Positions 25,314 through 33,595 are shown, counted from the first letter of the stretch. The stretch: 64,000 nt of DNA from an uncultured Caryophanales bacterium (GCA_947302515.1 CAMYVT010000004.1:1-64000), one strand, 5' to 3'. The notes: generated from the letters alone by a model not told the origin. Numbers and translations: made by a program.

Positions 25314-26479
25314 TCGTTATACATATCAATCATTTCTAAATAGAATTTATAGGTCTCATCAGCTATATCATCCCAAGATCTTGCTAAATCATTTTTAGCA
25401 CCCATTTGGACTTTCTTATATAATTCTTTATTATTCAGTATTTCTTCAATTCTATCCGCAAATAAATTAACATCTTCTTTTTCAGTAAATCCATTAATAT
25501 TATTTTCAACTGTATCGGAAGTAACAGAACCTTCTATAAATATAGTTGGAGTTTCTTGAGATGCAGCTTCTATCTGTACTAAAGAAGAAGAATCAAATAA
25601 TGAAGGGAACAAGAACAATGTTGCTCTATAATATATAGATTTTAATAATTCTCTATCCATTATTTTACCTGTCATAATAACTTCATTATTCATATCATAA
25701 TACTCAATACGTTTTTTTAGATTATTAAAGTCAGGACCACTACCAACAAACAACATCTTGAATGATACGCCTCTTTCTTTTAATACCTTCAAAGTATCTA
25801 GTATAAAGTAAATATTCTTAATACTAATTATTCTTCCTACAAATAATAAAACTGTATCATCTTTTTTAAGATTAAACTTTTTATTAACCATATCAACAGC
25901 TTTTTTCTTATCTTTAACAATCTCTAAATCAGTACCATTATTAATAATCTTAAATTCACCTTTATATCCATAATCTTTATAAACTTTAACTAATGCTTTA
26001 TTAAGAGCAATACAATAATCAGACTTATTATATGTTTTTATTAAATGTTTAACACATAAATTAGCAATTTTACTAGATTTTAAATATTTCTTAAATTCAA
26101 ATTCCCAACGAGAATGCATTGTTGCAATTACGGGAATATGTTTATCTCTAGCAACTCTAACACCCAATCTTCCTAAAGCAAAAGGAGAATGAATATGAAT
26201 AATATCAAAATCCTCTTTCTTAAACAATTTTTTCATTTTTCTATATTCAATATCAACCATACCCAACTTATATCCAGTATGAAGTAAAGGGACACTATCA
26301 ATTCTAATAATTTTAAAAGGATATTTATTGTCATCTTTTTCACTACCTGTTTTTGGAACGACTAGAGTAACATCAGCATATTCACTCATACATCTCAATA
26401 AATTCTCCATAACTAAAATTACTCCATTTATATCAGGATAAAAAGAATCCATGAACATTCCAATCTTAAGTCTACGCAT
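25304..26479 (-). CDS. GT4-family glycosyltransferase, probably glycolipid-forming
   Basis: The 391-residue GT-B enzyme has an N-terminal domain with MFMDSFYPDINGV and HIHSPFALG, and a C-terminal nucleotide-sugar domain with FVGRIISIKN and a late EAASQETP (the EX7E region). It resembles the diacylglycerol glucosyltransferases that make mono- and diglucosyl lipids in Bacillota and Mollicutes. It likely works at the inner membrane face. The ATG at 26479 follows GGGTGATT; an upstream TTG at 26491 is less likely. A perfect 14-bp palindrome lies upstream of its -10 region. Confidence 0.85.
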   Translation of the reverse strand: MRRLKIGMFMDSFYPDINGVILVMENLLRCMSEYADVTLVVPKTGSEKDDNKYPFKIIRIDSVPLLHTGYKLGMVDIEYRKMKKLFKKEDFDIIHIHSPFALGRLGVRVARDKHIPVIATMHSRWEFEFKKYLKSSKIANLCVKHLIKTYNKSDYCIALNKALVKVYKDYGYKGEFKIINNGTDLEIVKDKKKAVDMVNKKFNLKKDDTVLLFVGRIISIKNIYFILDTLKVLKERGVSFKMLFVGSGPDFNNLKKRIEYYDMNNEVIMTGKIMDRELLKSIYYRATLFLFPSLFDSSSLVQIEAASQETPTIFIEGSVTSDTVENNINGFTEKEDVNLFADRIEEILNNKELYKKVQMGAKNDLARSWDDIADETYKFYLEMIDMYNEKN

Positions 26480-26543
26480 CAAATCACCCAACTTTATTTT
26501 ATTATACCATGTTCTTTAAAATAAATCTTAAAAATAGACATAT

Positions 26544-26557
26544 TTTACACGTGTAAA
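26544..26557. promoter_or_regulatory. Perfect palindrome, possible operator
   Basis: TTTACACGTGTAAA is a perfect 14-bp dyad in the 280-bp gap between the divergent GT4 and nrdD genes. It lies about 40 bp upstream of the GT4 -10 (TATAAT on the minus strand at 26501-26506) and over 200 bp upstream of the nrdD start. The cognate regulator is unknown. The rest of the gap is A-rich, with nothing else clear apart from the nrdD promoter. Confidence 0.45.
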
Positions 26558-26685
26558 TCGAACAAAAAAAGTAATAAATTCAGGTTTCTTTATAGTATAA
26601 GGATAAAAATGTTTTTTGAGACCAAAAAATTAAAAACAAGAAAAAAATAATAATGTAAAATGCAAAAAAAGTAATAAAAAAAACA

Positions 26686-26713
26686 TTGAGAAAAGCAAAA
26701 GATGTGGTACACT
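26686..26713 (+). promoter_or_regulatory. Probable nrdD promoter
   Basis: TTGAGA (26686-26691) and TACACT (26708-26713) with a 16-nt spacer and a TG upstream of the -10. No NrdR box was recognised. Confidence 0.5.
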
Positions 26714-26759
26714 TATTGTAGCCGAAAAAATAAAATTTATAATTAGGGAGGATAAAATA

Positions 26760-29033
26760 ATGGAAAAAGAATTATTGGAAGAAATTACTGTTGTAAAACG
26801 TAGTGGTCAAAGGGTAAATTTCGATGATACAAAAGTAGCAATAGCTATCAAAAAAGGCTTTGATAGTGTATATGAAAATTATGATGAAAAAGAAGTAAAC
26901 AAGGTTAAAGAAAAAGTCCTTGATTATATAAAGAAAGAATATAAAGATAGAAAGACAATTGGAGTAGAAGATGTAAGTGATGCTATTGAGATTGCTCTTC
27001 AAAAATTAAAATATGATGAAGTATATGAATCATTCAAAGGATATCGTGAAAGAAGAGCTGCTTCTCGTGAAGCGTTTGTTGTTAAACAACAACATAAATT
27101 TGTTAAGTCAATTGAAGCATTAGGGCTTAAGTCAGCACACGAAGAAAATGCTAAAAGAGAAAATGCTAATGTTGATGGTGATGGACCAATGGGAACAATG
27201 CTTCATTTTGGTTCTACAGTTTCACGTGAATTTGCAAAAGCTTATTTAATGGATTCAAAGTTTGCTAAGGCTCATGATGAAGGATATATTCATATTCATG
27301 ACTTAGACTTCTGGGCAATGGGTACAACAACATGTACACAAATAGATTTGAATAAATTATTTAAAAATGGATTCTCTACAGGGCATGGTTTCTTAAGAAC
27401 ACCTAACTCTATTGGATCTTATACAGCATTAGCTGCTATAGCTATTCAATCAAATCAAAATGAACAACACGGTGGACAAAGTATTCCAGCATTTGATTAC
27501 TATATGGCTCCAGGAGTTCTAAAAACTTTTAGAAAAGAGTTTAAACAAGAATTATCTGAACTACTAGATTTTGAAGGAATTAAAGAACTAGTTAAATTTG
27601 ATAAAATAATAGAAGAAATAGATAAAATAACTAGTATTGAATTTGATTTAGATGTTTTAAAAGAATATACACAAGATAGTACAAAAGTAGATGAAATAAT
27701 CCATAAAGCTTATGAAAATGCTATTAAAAAGACAAATAGAGCAACATTCCAAGCTATGGAAGCATTCATTCACAATTTAAATACAATGCATTCAAGAGCT
27801 GGAGCACAAGTACCATTTAGTTCAGTAAACTTTGGTACAGATACTTCTCCAGAAGGAAGAATGGTTATTAAGAATTATTTATTAGCAACAGAAGAAGGAT
27901 TAGGACATGGAGAAACTCCAATCTTCCCAATTTCAATCTTTAAAGTAAAAGAAGGAATTAACTATTTTAAGGAAGATCCTAACTATGATTTATTTAGATT
28001 AAGTTGTAGAGTTTCTGCAAAAAGATTATTCCCTAACTTCTCATTCTTAGATTCAAGTTTTAATAAACAATTCTTAGTTCCAGGAGATTTTAATACAGAA
28101 GTAGGATACATGGGATGCCGTACAAGAGTACTAGCAAACGTATGTGGACCATCTGTTACTCCAGGAAGAGGTAATTTAAGTTTTACTTCTATTAACTTAC
28201 CTAGAATTGCTTTGAAACATGGTATTGCTTTAGGAGAAAGAGATAAAGCAGACATGAAAGGATTCTATGAAGAGTTAGATGAGATAATGGATTTAGTAAA
28301 AAATCAATTATTGCAAAGATTTGAATGTCAATGTTCTAAAACTAGAGCAAACTTTAAATTCTTATTAGGTTCACATGTATGGATAAATAGTGAGAATATG
28401 GATAATACTACAAGACTTAGAACAGTTCTAAAACATGGAACATTATCAATTGGATTCATTGGTCTTGCTGAAACATTAAAAGCATTGACTGGTGAACATC
28501 ATGGTGAAAGTGATAAAGCTCAAAAATTAGGACTTGAGATTATCAAACATATGAGAGAAAAATGTGATGAATACACTAAGGAAAATAATTTAAACTTTAC
28601 TTGCTTAGCAACACCTGCTGAAGGTTTATCCGGAAGATTTGTAGCAACAGATCGTTCTATCTATGGAAAGATAAAAGGAATTACAGATAGAGATTATTAT
28701 ACAAATTCATTCCACGTACCAGTTTATTATAAAACTAGTGTTAAACATAAAATGGAAATTGAAGGACCATATCATAAATTTACTAATGCAGGACATATTT
28801 CTTATGTTGAATTAGATGGAGATACAGTTAACAATGTAGATGCATTTGAATCAGTAGTAAGAATCATGCATGATAATGATATTGGTTATGGAGCAATTAA
28901 TCACCCAGTAGATAGAGACCCTGTTTGTGGATATGTGGGTGTTATTAAGGACGTATGTCCAAGATGCGGACGTCGCGATGGCGAAGGCGTAGAAATGGAA
29001 AAAATAAATAGTTACGACTGCTGTGGTCGTTAA
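26760..29033 (+). CDS. nrdD: Class III ribonucleotide reductase large chain, lacking the glycyl-radical tail
   Basis: An ATP-cone (about residues 8-100, VVKRSGQRVNFDD) precedes the NrdD barrel, with IHIHDLDFWAMGTTTC, EQHGGQSIPAFDYYMAPG and SINLPRIALK. The C-terminus has the zinc-site cysteines (PVCGYVG, DVCPRCG) and ends YDCCGR. The RIRRITGYLVG glycyl-radical segment that normally follows in the same chain is absent; it is encoded by the next gene. The break is two in-frame TAA stops (29032-29037 region) followed by a new AGGAGG, not a frameshift. The enzyme reduces ribonucleotides anaerobically. Confidence 0.95.
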   Translation: MEKELLEEITVVKRSGQRVNFDDTKVAIAIKKGFDSVYENYDEKEVNKVKEKVLDYIKKEYKDRKTIGVEDVSDAIEIALQKLKYDEVYESFKGYRERRAASREAFVVKQQHKFVKSIEALGLKSAHEENAKRENANVDGDGPMGTMLHFGSTVSREFAKAYLMDSKFAKAHDEGYIHIHDLDFWAMGTTTCTQIDLNKLFKNGFSTGHGFLRTPNSIGSYTALAAIAIQSNQNEQHGGQSIPAFDYYMAPGVLKTFRKEFKQELSELLDFEGIKELVKFDKIIEEIDKITSIEFDLDVLKEYTQDSTKVDEIIHKAYENAIKKTNRATFQAMEAFIHNLNTMHSRAGAQVPFSSVNFGTDTSPEGRMVIKNYLLATEEGLGHGETPIFPISIFKVKEGINYFKEDPNYDLFRLSCRVSAKRLFPNFSFLDSSFNKQFLVPGDFNTEVGYMGCRTRVLANVCGPSVTPGRGNLSFTSINLPRIALKHGIALGERDKADMKGFYEELDEIMDLVKNQLLQRFECQCSKTRANFKFLLGSHVWINSENMDNTTRLRTVLKHGTLSIGFIGLAETLKALTGEHHGESDKAQKLGLEIIKHMREKCDEYTKENNLNFTCLATPAEGLSGRFVATDRSIYGKIKGITDRDYYTNSFHVPVYYKTSVKHKMEIEGPYHKFTNAGHISYVELDGDTVNNVDAFESVVRIMHDNDIGYGAINHPVDRDPVCGYVGVIKDVCPRCGRRDGEGVEMEKINSYDCCGR

Positions 29034-29057
29034 TAAAGAAAAAAGGAGGAAATAGTT

Positions 29058-29213
29058 ATGGATAAAGATGTAAGAAAGGCTAAAACAGTTGGTGAAGGAG
29101 TAGGATTCGAAAGAATCAGAAGAATTACTGGATATTTGGTTGGAACTCTTGACAGATTCAACAACGCTAAAAAAGCCGAAGTAATGGATAGAGTCACTCA
29201 TGAAACAAAATAA
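29058..29213 (+). CDS. Stand-alone glycyl-radical domain of NrdD
   Basis: This 51-residue protein has a strong AAGGAGG site. Its second half is the class III RNR radical segment, FERIRRITGYLVGTLDRFNN, with the radical glycine expected at Gly25 (RITGY), followed by KKAEVMDRVTH as in single-chain NrdD proteins. It is in the same reading frame as nrdD, 24 nt after its stop, and overlaps the start of nrdG by 14 nt. It should dock into the NrdD barrel and be activated there by NrdG, much as the spare-part protein GrcA complements pyruvate formate-lyase. Very likely essential to the enzyme. Confidence 0.88.
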   Translation: MDKDVRKAKTVGEGVGFERIRRITGYLVGTLDRFNNAKKAEVMDRVTHETK

Positions 29214-29769
29214 TAAATATATACGCTTAGCAGCTGATCTACAGTCAGATAGTATTGTAGATGGTCCAGGATTAAGAGCAGTTCTTTGGACTCAAGGTTG
29301 TGGACATCACTGTGAAGGATGCCAAAACCCTCAAACATGGGATTTTGAAGGTGGTGGATTAATTCCAATAGAAGCAGTGAAAGAAGCTATTGATGAACTA
29401 GAATATCAAACAGGAATTACTTTTAGTGGTGGAGATCCTATGTATCAGCCTGAAGCTTGCAATGAATTAGCCGAATATGCAAGAAGTAAAGGATTAAATA
29501 TATGGGTATATACCGGATTTACATATGAAGAACTATTAAAAATGTCTGAAATTAAACAAGTATATAGAGAATTTTTGGAAAAAATAGACGTTTTAGTAGA
29601 TGGTAAATTTATTTTAAAGAAAAGAAATTTGAATTTGTTATTTAGAGGTTCATCAAATCAAAGATTAATTGATGTACCAAAGTCTCTAGAAAGAGGCGAG
29701 GTCGTATTATTCAATGAATATGAATATAATGAAGAAAGGTACTTCGAAAGAGAACCAATGTTTATTTAA
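29200..29769 (+). CDS. nrdG: Anaerobic ribonucleotide reductase activating protein
   Basis: The radical-SAM activase has the 4Fe-4S motif CGHHCEGC (CxxxCxxC) after VDGPGLRAVLWTQG, then the TFSGGDPMYQ motif for SAM binding. At 189 residues it is typical of NrdG. It makes the glycyl radical on NrdD, here on the separate 51-residue subunit whose gene it overlaps. The overlapped start has only a weak ribosome site, suggesting coupled translation. A terminator follows the stop. Confidence 0.93.
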   Translation: MKQNNKYIRLAADLQSDSIVDGPGLRAVLWTQGCGHHCEGCQNPQTWDFEGGGLIPIEAVKEAIDELEYQTGITFSGGDPMYQPEACNELAEYARSKGLNIWVYTGFTYEELLKMSEIKQVYREFLEKIDVLVDGKFILKKRNLNLLFRGSSNQRLIDVPKSLERGEVVLFNEYEYNEERYFEREPMFI

Positions 29770-29794
29770 AAGATGTAGAAATACATCTTTTTTT
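29770..29794 (+). terminator. Intrinsic terminator of the nrd operon
   Basis: AAGATGTA, loop GAAA and TACATCTT followed by a T tract. Confidence 0.85.
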
Positions 29795-29795
29795 G

Positions 29796-29822
29796 TATAA
29801 AAAAAAGGATTAATTATAATCC
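29796..29822 (-). terminator. Intrinsic terminator of the DUF6273-like gene
   Basis: GGATTA and TAATCC, extended by A/T pairs, lie over the stop codon. On the minus strand a long T run follows. Confidence 0.75.
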
Positions 29823-30722
29823 TTTTTCAAAATCATCTTCTATATCAACTTTATCTTCATCAGCTTTAGGTTCTTCAACCATTGTTTTTATATCAATTTT
29901 ACTAGGAGTAAAATCATCAATCAAATAGTTTTCAATAAAGTCTTGTACTAAAGTCTTTTCAAAGTTTCCTAGATAAACACCTTTACGGCTTATAGGAACA
30001 CCTCCAACAATACAATCTTTAGTAATAGCAAGACCTTCCTTTTCATCAATAATCCATTCAATAGGTTTAACTTTAGCCCAAAACATACGACTTTCACCAT
30101 TATGGAAATAAGCAGCTTGTCCTAAAACATACTTTTCACCATTAAACTCATATTCAGGATATTCATCTCTTTCAAAATGTCTTTCATTTCCATCATAAAA
30201 CATCTCAGTACGATATCCCAAAGCAGAATATGTCTTACCAGTAGGTTTAACCTTACCTTCATTGTAAGCTTCATTCATTGTATATTTTTCATCAGTATCT
30301 AAAACATCTTGAGGATATTCTCCATATGTAACAACAGTTACTTCTCCACCTTCTGCTTTTATTTTATATGTATCCATTACTTGATCTTTAATTTCATCAA
30401 AAGGAACAACTAAACGGATACCATTATCATCACTCCAAGCAGCTTCAGGAATAGGCATAAGCTTACCAAAAGCATAACATTTTGAAATAGAACCATCTAC
30501 CCTAGTAGAAGTCCAATATTCACAACAAGTTTGATTTAATAAAGTACCTTTAGGTTCTCTTCTTTGTTCTGCATAATATTTTCCTCGTAGCATGAAATCT
30601 TCAACACCACGTTTAATAGCATAACCAGTAACAATTGCCTCTGTTCCATATCTTTTAATAACGTCCAAAGCATCTGGACCAACAATTTGATCTAATCTTA
30701 ATACTGTATATTTTGAATTCAT
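29814..30722 (-). CDS. DUF6273-like protein of unknown function
   Basis: The 302-residue protein lacks a signal peptide. It has the motifs YGEYPQDVL, TGKTYSALGYRTE and VKPIEWIIDEKEGLAITKD, which resemble the DUF6273/fibro-slime-like domain common in gut Bacillota. The N-terminal ~90 residues are unassigned and contain a CCEYW segment. The C-terminus is acidic. The ATG at 30722 has an AGAGGTGT site. It is a single gene between the nrd operon and the M20 peptidase operon. Function unknown. Confidence 0.65.
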   Translation of the reverse strand: MNSKYTVLRLDQIVGPDALDVIKRYGTEAIVTGYAIKRGVEDFMLRGKYYAEQRREPKGTLLNQTCCEYWTSTRVDGSISKCYAFGKLMPIPEAAWSDDNGIRLVVPFDEIKDQVMDTYKIKAEGGEVTVVTYGEYPQDVLDTDEKYTMNEAYNEGKVKPTGKTYSALGYRTEMFYDGNERHFERDEYPEYEFNGEKYVLGQAAYFHNGESRMFWAKVKPIEWIIDEKEGLAITKDCIVGGVPISRKGVYLGNFEKTLVQDFIENYLIDDFTPSKIDIKTMVEEPKADEDKVDIEDDFEKGL

Positions 30723-30780
30723 ACAAACACCTCTTATTCTTACATTACTATTATAACATAACTTTCTTAAAAGAGAAGAG

Positions 30781-31503
30781 TTATTGAATAATTATTTCAG
30801 AATTATTAATAGTAATAATACCTTTATAATAGATGTCAGCATCTAAATACTTAGTAAGTAATGACTCTAATTTATCTAAAGCTTTTTTTAACTCATCAAT
30901 TCTTTTATTTTCTAAACATTCCATAACAATAAATTCACAAGTAGTATCATCCGTAATTTGAGTACGTATACCATCTCGCCAATTTAAACAACGACATACT
31001 GCACCATAACTATCTGCATAAGCAATTTCTCCTTCTAAAGGTGGTTCTTCACTATCAGAACCAATTGGTAGAAATTTTTCATTTCCTTTCATTCTACCTA
31101 AATGTAAGTCACCCTCTATTTTATCAATATCTTCTGCACCGATAGGGAAAGCATATTTTAGAGAAATAGTATTTGTAATATCTACAGAAGGGCAGATAGA
31201 ATTAACAGGATTATCATGTAATACTCTTTTTAAAAGATTTTCTAAAGAGCAACGTGCACCTTTCTTAGTAGGAAACTTTGAATAAGCTTCTCTCCACACT
31301 TTAACAACATCATTTTCAGATATAACATCGCTTGTAATATACTTTTTAGCATAATTATTTGCATCACTAAGTAATTCTTTTAATGTATTTTTATCATTTT
31401 CATCAAGTTCTTTTTTTTCATTAACATTATTTAAAACCAATACACCTAAATTAGCATCAGGAAATAAATCCCAAAAATCTTTATCAACAACAAATTTTTT
31501 CAT
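30781..31503 (-). CDS. Stand-alone B3/4 (phenylalanyl-tRNA synthetase editing-type) domain protein
   Basis: The 240-residue protein matches the free-standing B3/4 family: KVWREAYSKFPTKKGARCS, SLENLLKRV, VDITNTISLKYAFPIGAEDID and GEIAYADSYGAVCRCLNWRDG. In PheRS-beta this fold removes tyrosine from Tyr-tRNA(Phe); free versions are thought to act on other aminoacyl-tRNAs or amino acids, but this is not settled. The ATG at 31503 follows GGAGG at ideal distance. It overlaps the upstream GNAT gene by 20 nt and closes the operon. Confidence 0.85.
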   Translation of the reverse strand: MKKFVVDKDFWDLFPDANLGVLVLNNVNEKKELDENDKNTLKELLSDANNYAKKYITSDVISENDVVKVWREAYSKFPTKKGARCSLENLLKRVLHDNPVNSICPSVDITNTISLKYAFPIGAEDIDKIEGDLHLGRMKGNEKFLPIGSDSEEPPLEGEIAYADSYGAVCRCLNWRDGIRTQITDDTTCEFIVMECLENKRIDELKKALDKLESLLTKYLDADIYYKGIITINNSEIIIQ

Positions 31504-32224
31504 ATAAACCTCCATATCTTAATTGTAATGCTTTGAATTTTTTAGTTTTAATCTCTCTTGTATTTGAATCGGCAATTAATGCACCTCTTTTTGCTTCTAA
31601 ATATAAATCATCTTTAAGTGGTAACCACATATGTAATCTATAATCACCAACTGAATCAGTAACAGGAACCCATTCAGTAATAATACCATCTTCATTTTCA
31701 CATACTTCAAGACCAGCATTATGCATAATCCACTCTGAATTAGAATTAACAAGATCTGTTCTAGCATAAACATAATCAAAATTATTATAATATGCATATT
31801 TTATTGCAAAATTCACCAAATTTCTACAAGCACCTCTTCCTCTATATTCATGAAGAGTAGATAATCCATAAAAGTATAATGAATTAAGTTTTCTTTTAGA
31901 TGTAGATTTAAAACTAACACTTATATTATCTTCATTATAGATAACTCCATTCATTGATACTGGTTTACCATTTTCATCAAAGTAAATAAAAAGTTTACCT
32001 CTTTTTTGATAAAGCATTAATTCTTCTCTAGCAGAATCCATATCAATAACTTCACCATATTGTTCAGCAAAAGATTGAAGTAAATCATAAAGAATTTTAG
32101 CATTCTCTTCTGAATACCCTAAAGTACCAATACTACAACCATTATCTAATTCTTTCCAAATTTTAAATTCAGAATCATCTCTCAATATTTCTTTATAAAG
32201 TAGGACATCATTAAAATTAAGCAT
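31484..32224 (-). CDS. GNAT-family N-acetyltransferase
   Basis: The fold is seen in LYFYGLSTLHEYRGRGACRNLVNFAIKYA, where RGRGACRNL is the acetyl-CoA loop; a helical N-terminal region of about 90 residues precedes it and a C-terminal extension of about 60 follows. The substrate is unknown. The ATG at 32224 overlaps the M20 stop by 8 nt, with GGGGGT upstream. It is the middle gene of an M20-GNAT-B3/4 operon, so it may act on the same class of small molecule (amino acid or aminoacyl derivative). That is inference. Confidence 0.82.
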   Translation of the reverse strand: MLNFNDVLLYKEILRDDSEFKIWKELDNGCSIGTLGYSEENAKILYDLLQSFAEQYGEVIDMDSAREELMLYQKRGKLFIYFDENGKPVSMNGVIYNEDNISVSFKSTSKRKLNSLYFYGLSTLHEYRGRGACRNLVNFAIKYAYYNNFDYVYARTDLVNSNSEWIMHNAGLEVCENEDGIITEWVPVTDSVGDYRLHMWLPLKDDLYLEAKRGALIADSNTREIKTKKFKALQLRYGGLYEKICC

Positions 32225-33278
32225 TATTCTCAACCCCCTTTATAAATTCATCATAAATATTATATAAAGTAAGCAAACTATCTTTATTAACAAATTCTTT
32301 TGGAGAATGAGCATAATCACCCTTTGGATTCATAATAACAGTAGGAATATTTTTACTACTAAAGAAAATTGCATCAGAGGTAGATTCACATCCTATCATT
32401 TCAATAGGTTTTTCTAATACTTTTTCACATGTAGAAATATATTTTTTCACCAGCTTATTATTTAAATCACTTTCAAATATATCACCTTGTGTAATAATAC
32501 TAATATTAAGATTAGAATCAATACCTTTAATAAATTCAATAATATCATCTTGTTTATCATTAGATGTATTACGTATATCTAGAATCATCTTTGCATATCC
32601 TGGAACTTGATTGTAACTATCTCCTCCATCTATTTTAGATAAATTAACACTAGTAATATATTCTTTACTAGAAGTTGGATTAGGATATTTATCAATAATC
32701 TTATTATAAATATTCATTAATTTTACAATAGCATTCTCTCCATTGAATAACTGTGCGGCATGAGCTGTTTCAGTATTAATAGATAATTCTAATTGTAATA
32801 AACCTTTTTCTTCTTTAATGAATTTAAAATTAGATCCACCATCAGGCACAATACAAATTTTACTAGTATACAATTTCGATAATTCATCTGCAGAATAACC
32901 ATCTATTTCTTCATCACTAGTTAGGAATAAACCAATTTTTAAATTAGTATCTAGATTTTTCATAATAGTTAAACAAACAGCAGCACTGCTTTTCATATCA
33001 ATTGTTCCTCTGCCATAAATATTATCATCATCCTCATAATAATCATAATTATCAGCATGAACAACATCTATATGACAACAAAAAATAATATCAAGATTAG
33101 TATCTTCACTATTAGATAATACCATTGCTAATCTATCATCAAAATTATATTCTTTAATATATAAAGAATTATAATTATCCTTAATCATTTTATACAAATT
33201 AATAAATTCCTCTTTATTCTCTTTATAAGTCTTATATTTTAATAAATCTTTTAAAGTATTTATAATTACGTCTTTCAT
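32217..33278 (-). CDS. M20-family metallopeptidase/deacylase (ArgE/DapE-like)
   Basis: The 353-residue enzyme has the two-metal M20 signatures CHIDVVHAD, YGRGTIDMKSS and LTSDEEIDG, and a dimerisation insert around IDGGDSYNQVPGYAKMILDIR. Relatives are acetylornithine deacetylase, succinyl-diaminopimelate desuccinylase and carboxypeptidases; the exact substrate cannot be read. Translation starts from an AAGGAGGTAAT site. It is the first full gene behind the leader at 33307-33595, which contains two tiny ORFs and a terminator, so expression is probably controlled by attenuation. Confidence 0.88.
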   Translation of the reverse strand: MKDVIINTLKDLLKYKTYKENKEEFINLYKMIKDNYNSLYIKEYNFDDRLAMVLSNSEDTNLDIIFCCHIDVVHADNYDYYEDDDNIYGRGTIDMKSSAAVCLTIMKNLDTNLKIGLFLTSDEEIDGYSADELSKLYTSKICIVPDGGSNFKFIKEEKGLLQLELSINTETAHAAQLFNGENAIVKLMNIYNKIIDKYPNPTSSKEYITSVNLSKIDGGDSYNQVPGYAKMILDIRNTSNDKQDDIIEFIKGIDSNLNISIITQGDIFESDLNNKLVKKYISTCEKVLEKPIEMIGCESTSDAIFFSSKNIPTVIMNPKGDYAHSPKEFVNKDSLLTLYNIYDEFIKGVENNA

Positions 33279-33306
33279 ATTACCTCCTTAATTTAACCAC
33301 AAAATA

Positions 33307-33327
33307 CTTATACAAATTGTGTATAAG
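33307..33327 (-). promoter_or_regulatory. Hairpin after uORF2 in the M20 operon leader
   Basis: CTTATACA and TGTATAAG form a perfect 8-bp stem directly after the uORF2 stop. No T run follows on the minus strand, so it is not a terminator and may be a regulatory stem. Confidence 0.5.
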
Positions 33328-33369
33328 TTACCGTTCAATAAATAATCTCCGTAATAGTAAATACTTCAT
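33328..33369 (-). CDS. 13-codon leader ORF (uORF2) of the M20 operon
   Basis: A short ORF with a near-perfect AGGAGGT site. The peptide MKYLLLRRLFIER is rich in Leu and Arg and ends just before an 8-bp hairpin. It lies after the intrinsic terminator and 49 nt before the M20 start. It shares an (L)IER element with uORF1 upstream. A leader peptide for ribosome-based control is the likely reading. Confidence 0.5.
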   Translation of the reverse strand: MKYLLLRRLFIER

Positions 33370-33380
33370 ATATACCTCCT

Positions 33381-33415
33381 AAAAATAAAAAACCATGTGC
33401 TTATATCACATGGTT
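33381..33415 (-). terminator. Intrinsic terminator inside the M20 operon leader (attenuator)
   Basis: AACCATGTG and CACATGGTT form a 9-bp stem with a 7-nt loop, followed on the minus strand by TTTTTATTTTT. It stands between uORF1 and uORF2, upstream of the whole operon. Confidence 0.85.
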
Positions 33416-33437
33416 ATTAAATATTTATCTAATATTA

Positions 33438-33470
33438 TGGATACAAGCAAAACAAAATCACCTGTATCCA
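33438..33470 (-). promoter_or_regulatory. Hairpin directly after uORF1
   Basis: TGGATACA and TGTATCCA form an 8-bp stem starting about 8 nt after the uORF1 stop codon, within reach of a ribosome paused at the end of uORF1. Confidence 0.55.
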
Positions 33471-33477
33471 AGTATTT

Positions 33478-33543
33478 CTACTCTTCCACAGATGTATGAT
33501 TACTACGTACTCTTCGTTCTATTAAATAAACATTATAATTCAT
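33478..33543 (-). CDS. 21-codon leader ORF (uORF1) of the M20 operon
   Basis: The ORF starts about 16 nt after the expected transcription start, with a GGGAGAG site 7 nt upstream of ATG. The peptide begins MNYNVYLIERRVRSNHTS and contains an Arg-Arg-Val-Arg cluster. Arg-x-Arg motifs cause drug-dependent stalling in some erm leader peptides, so a stalling role is possible. It is followed by a hairpin and then by the terminator at 33381-33415. Confidence 0.5.
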   Translation of the reverse strand: MNYNVYLIERRVRSNHTSVEE

Positions 33544-33565
33544 AGTATCTCTCCCAATGAATTAG

Positions 33566-33595
33566 ATTATATCAGATATAGGATGTAATTGTCAA
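33566..33595 (-). promoter_or_regulatory. Consensus promoter of the M20 operon leader
   Basis: On the minus strand, a perfect TTGACA (33590-33595) and a perfect TATAAT (33566-33571) are separated by 18 nt. It drives uORF1 and, past the terminator, the M20-GNAT-B3/4 operon. Confidence 0.85.

Noticed and set aside
26599..26760. A short ORF (ATG near 26608) in the nrdD upstream region as a leader peptide.
   Set aside because: It is only 12 codons of Lys-rich sequence upstream of the likely promoter, with a weak ribosome site and no attenuator structure.
29033..29060. A frameshift or sequencing error splitting nrdD.
   Set aside because: The two parts are in the same frame, separated by two TAA codons and a new strong ribosome site, so a simple indel does not explain it.
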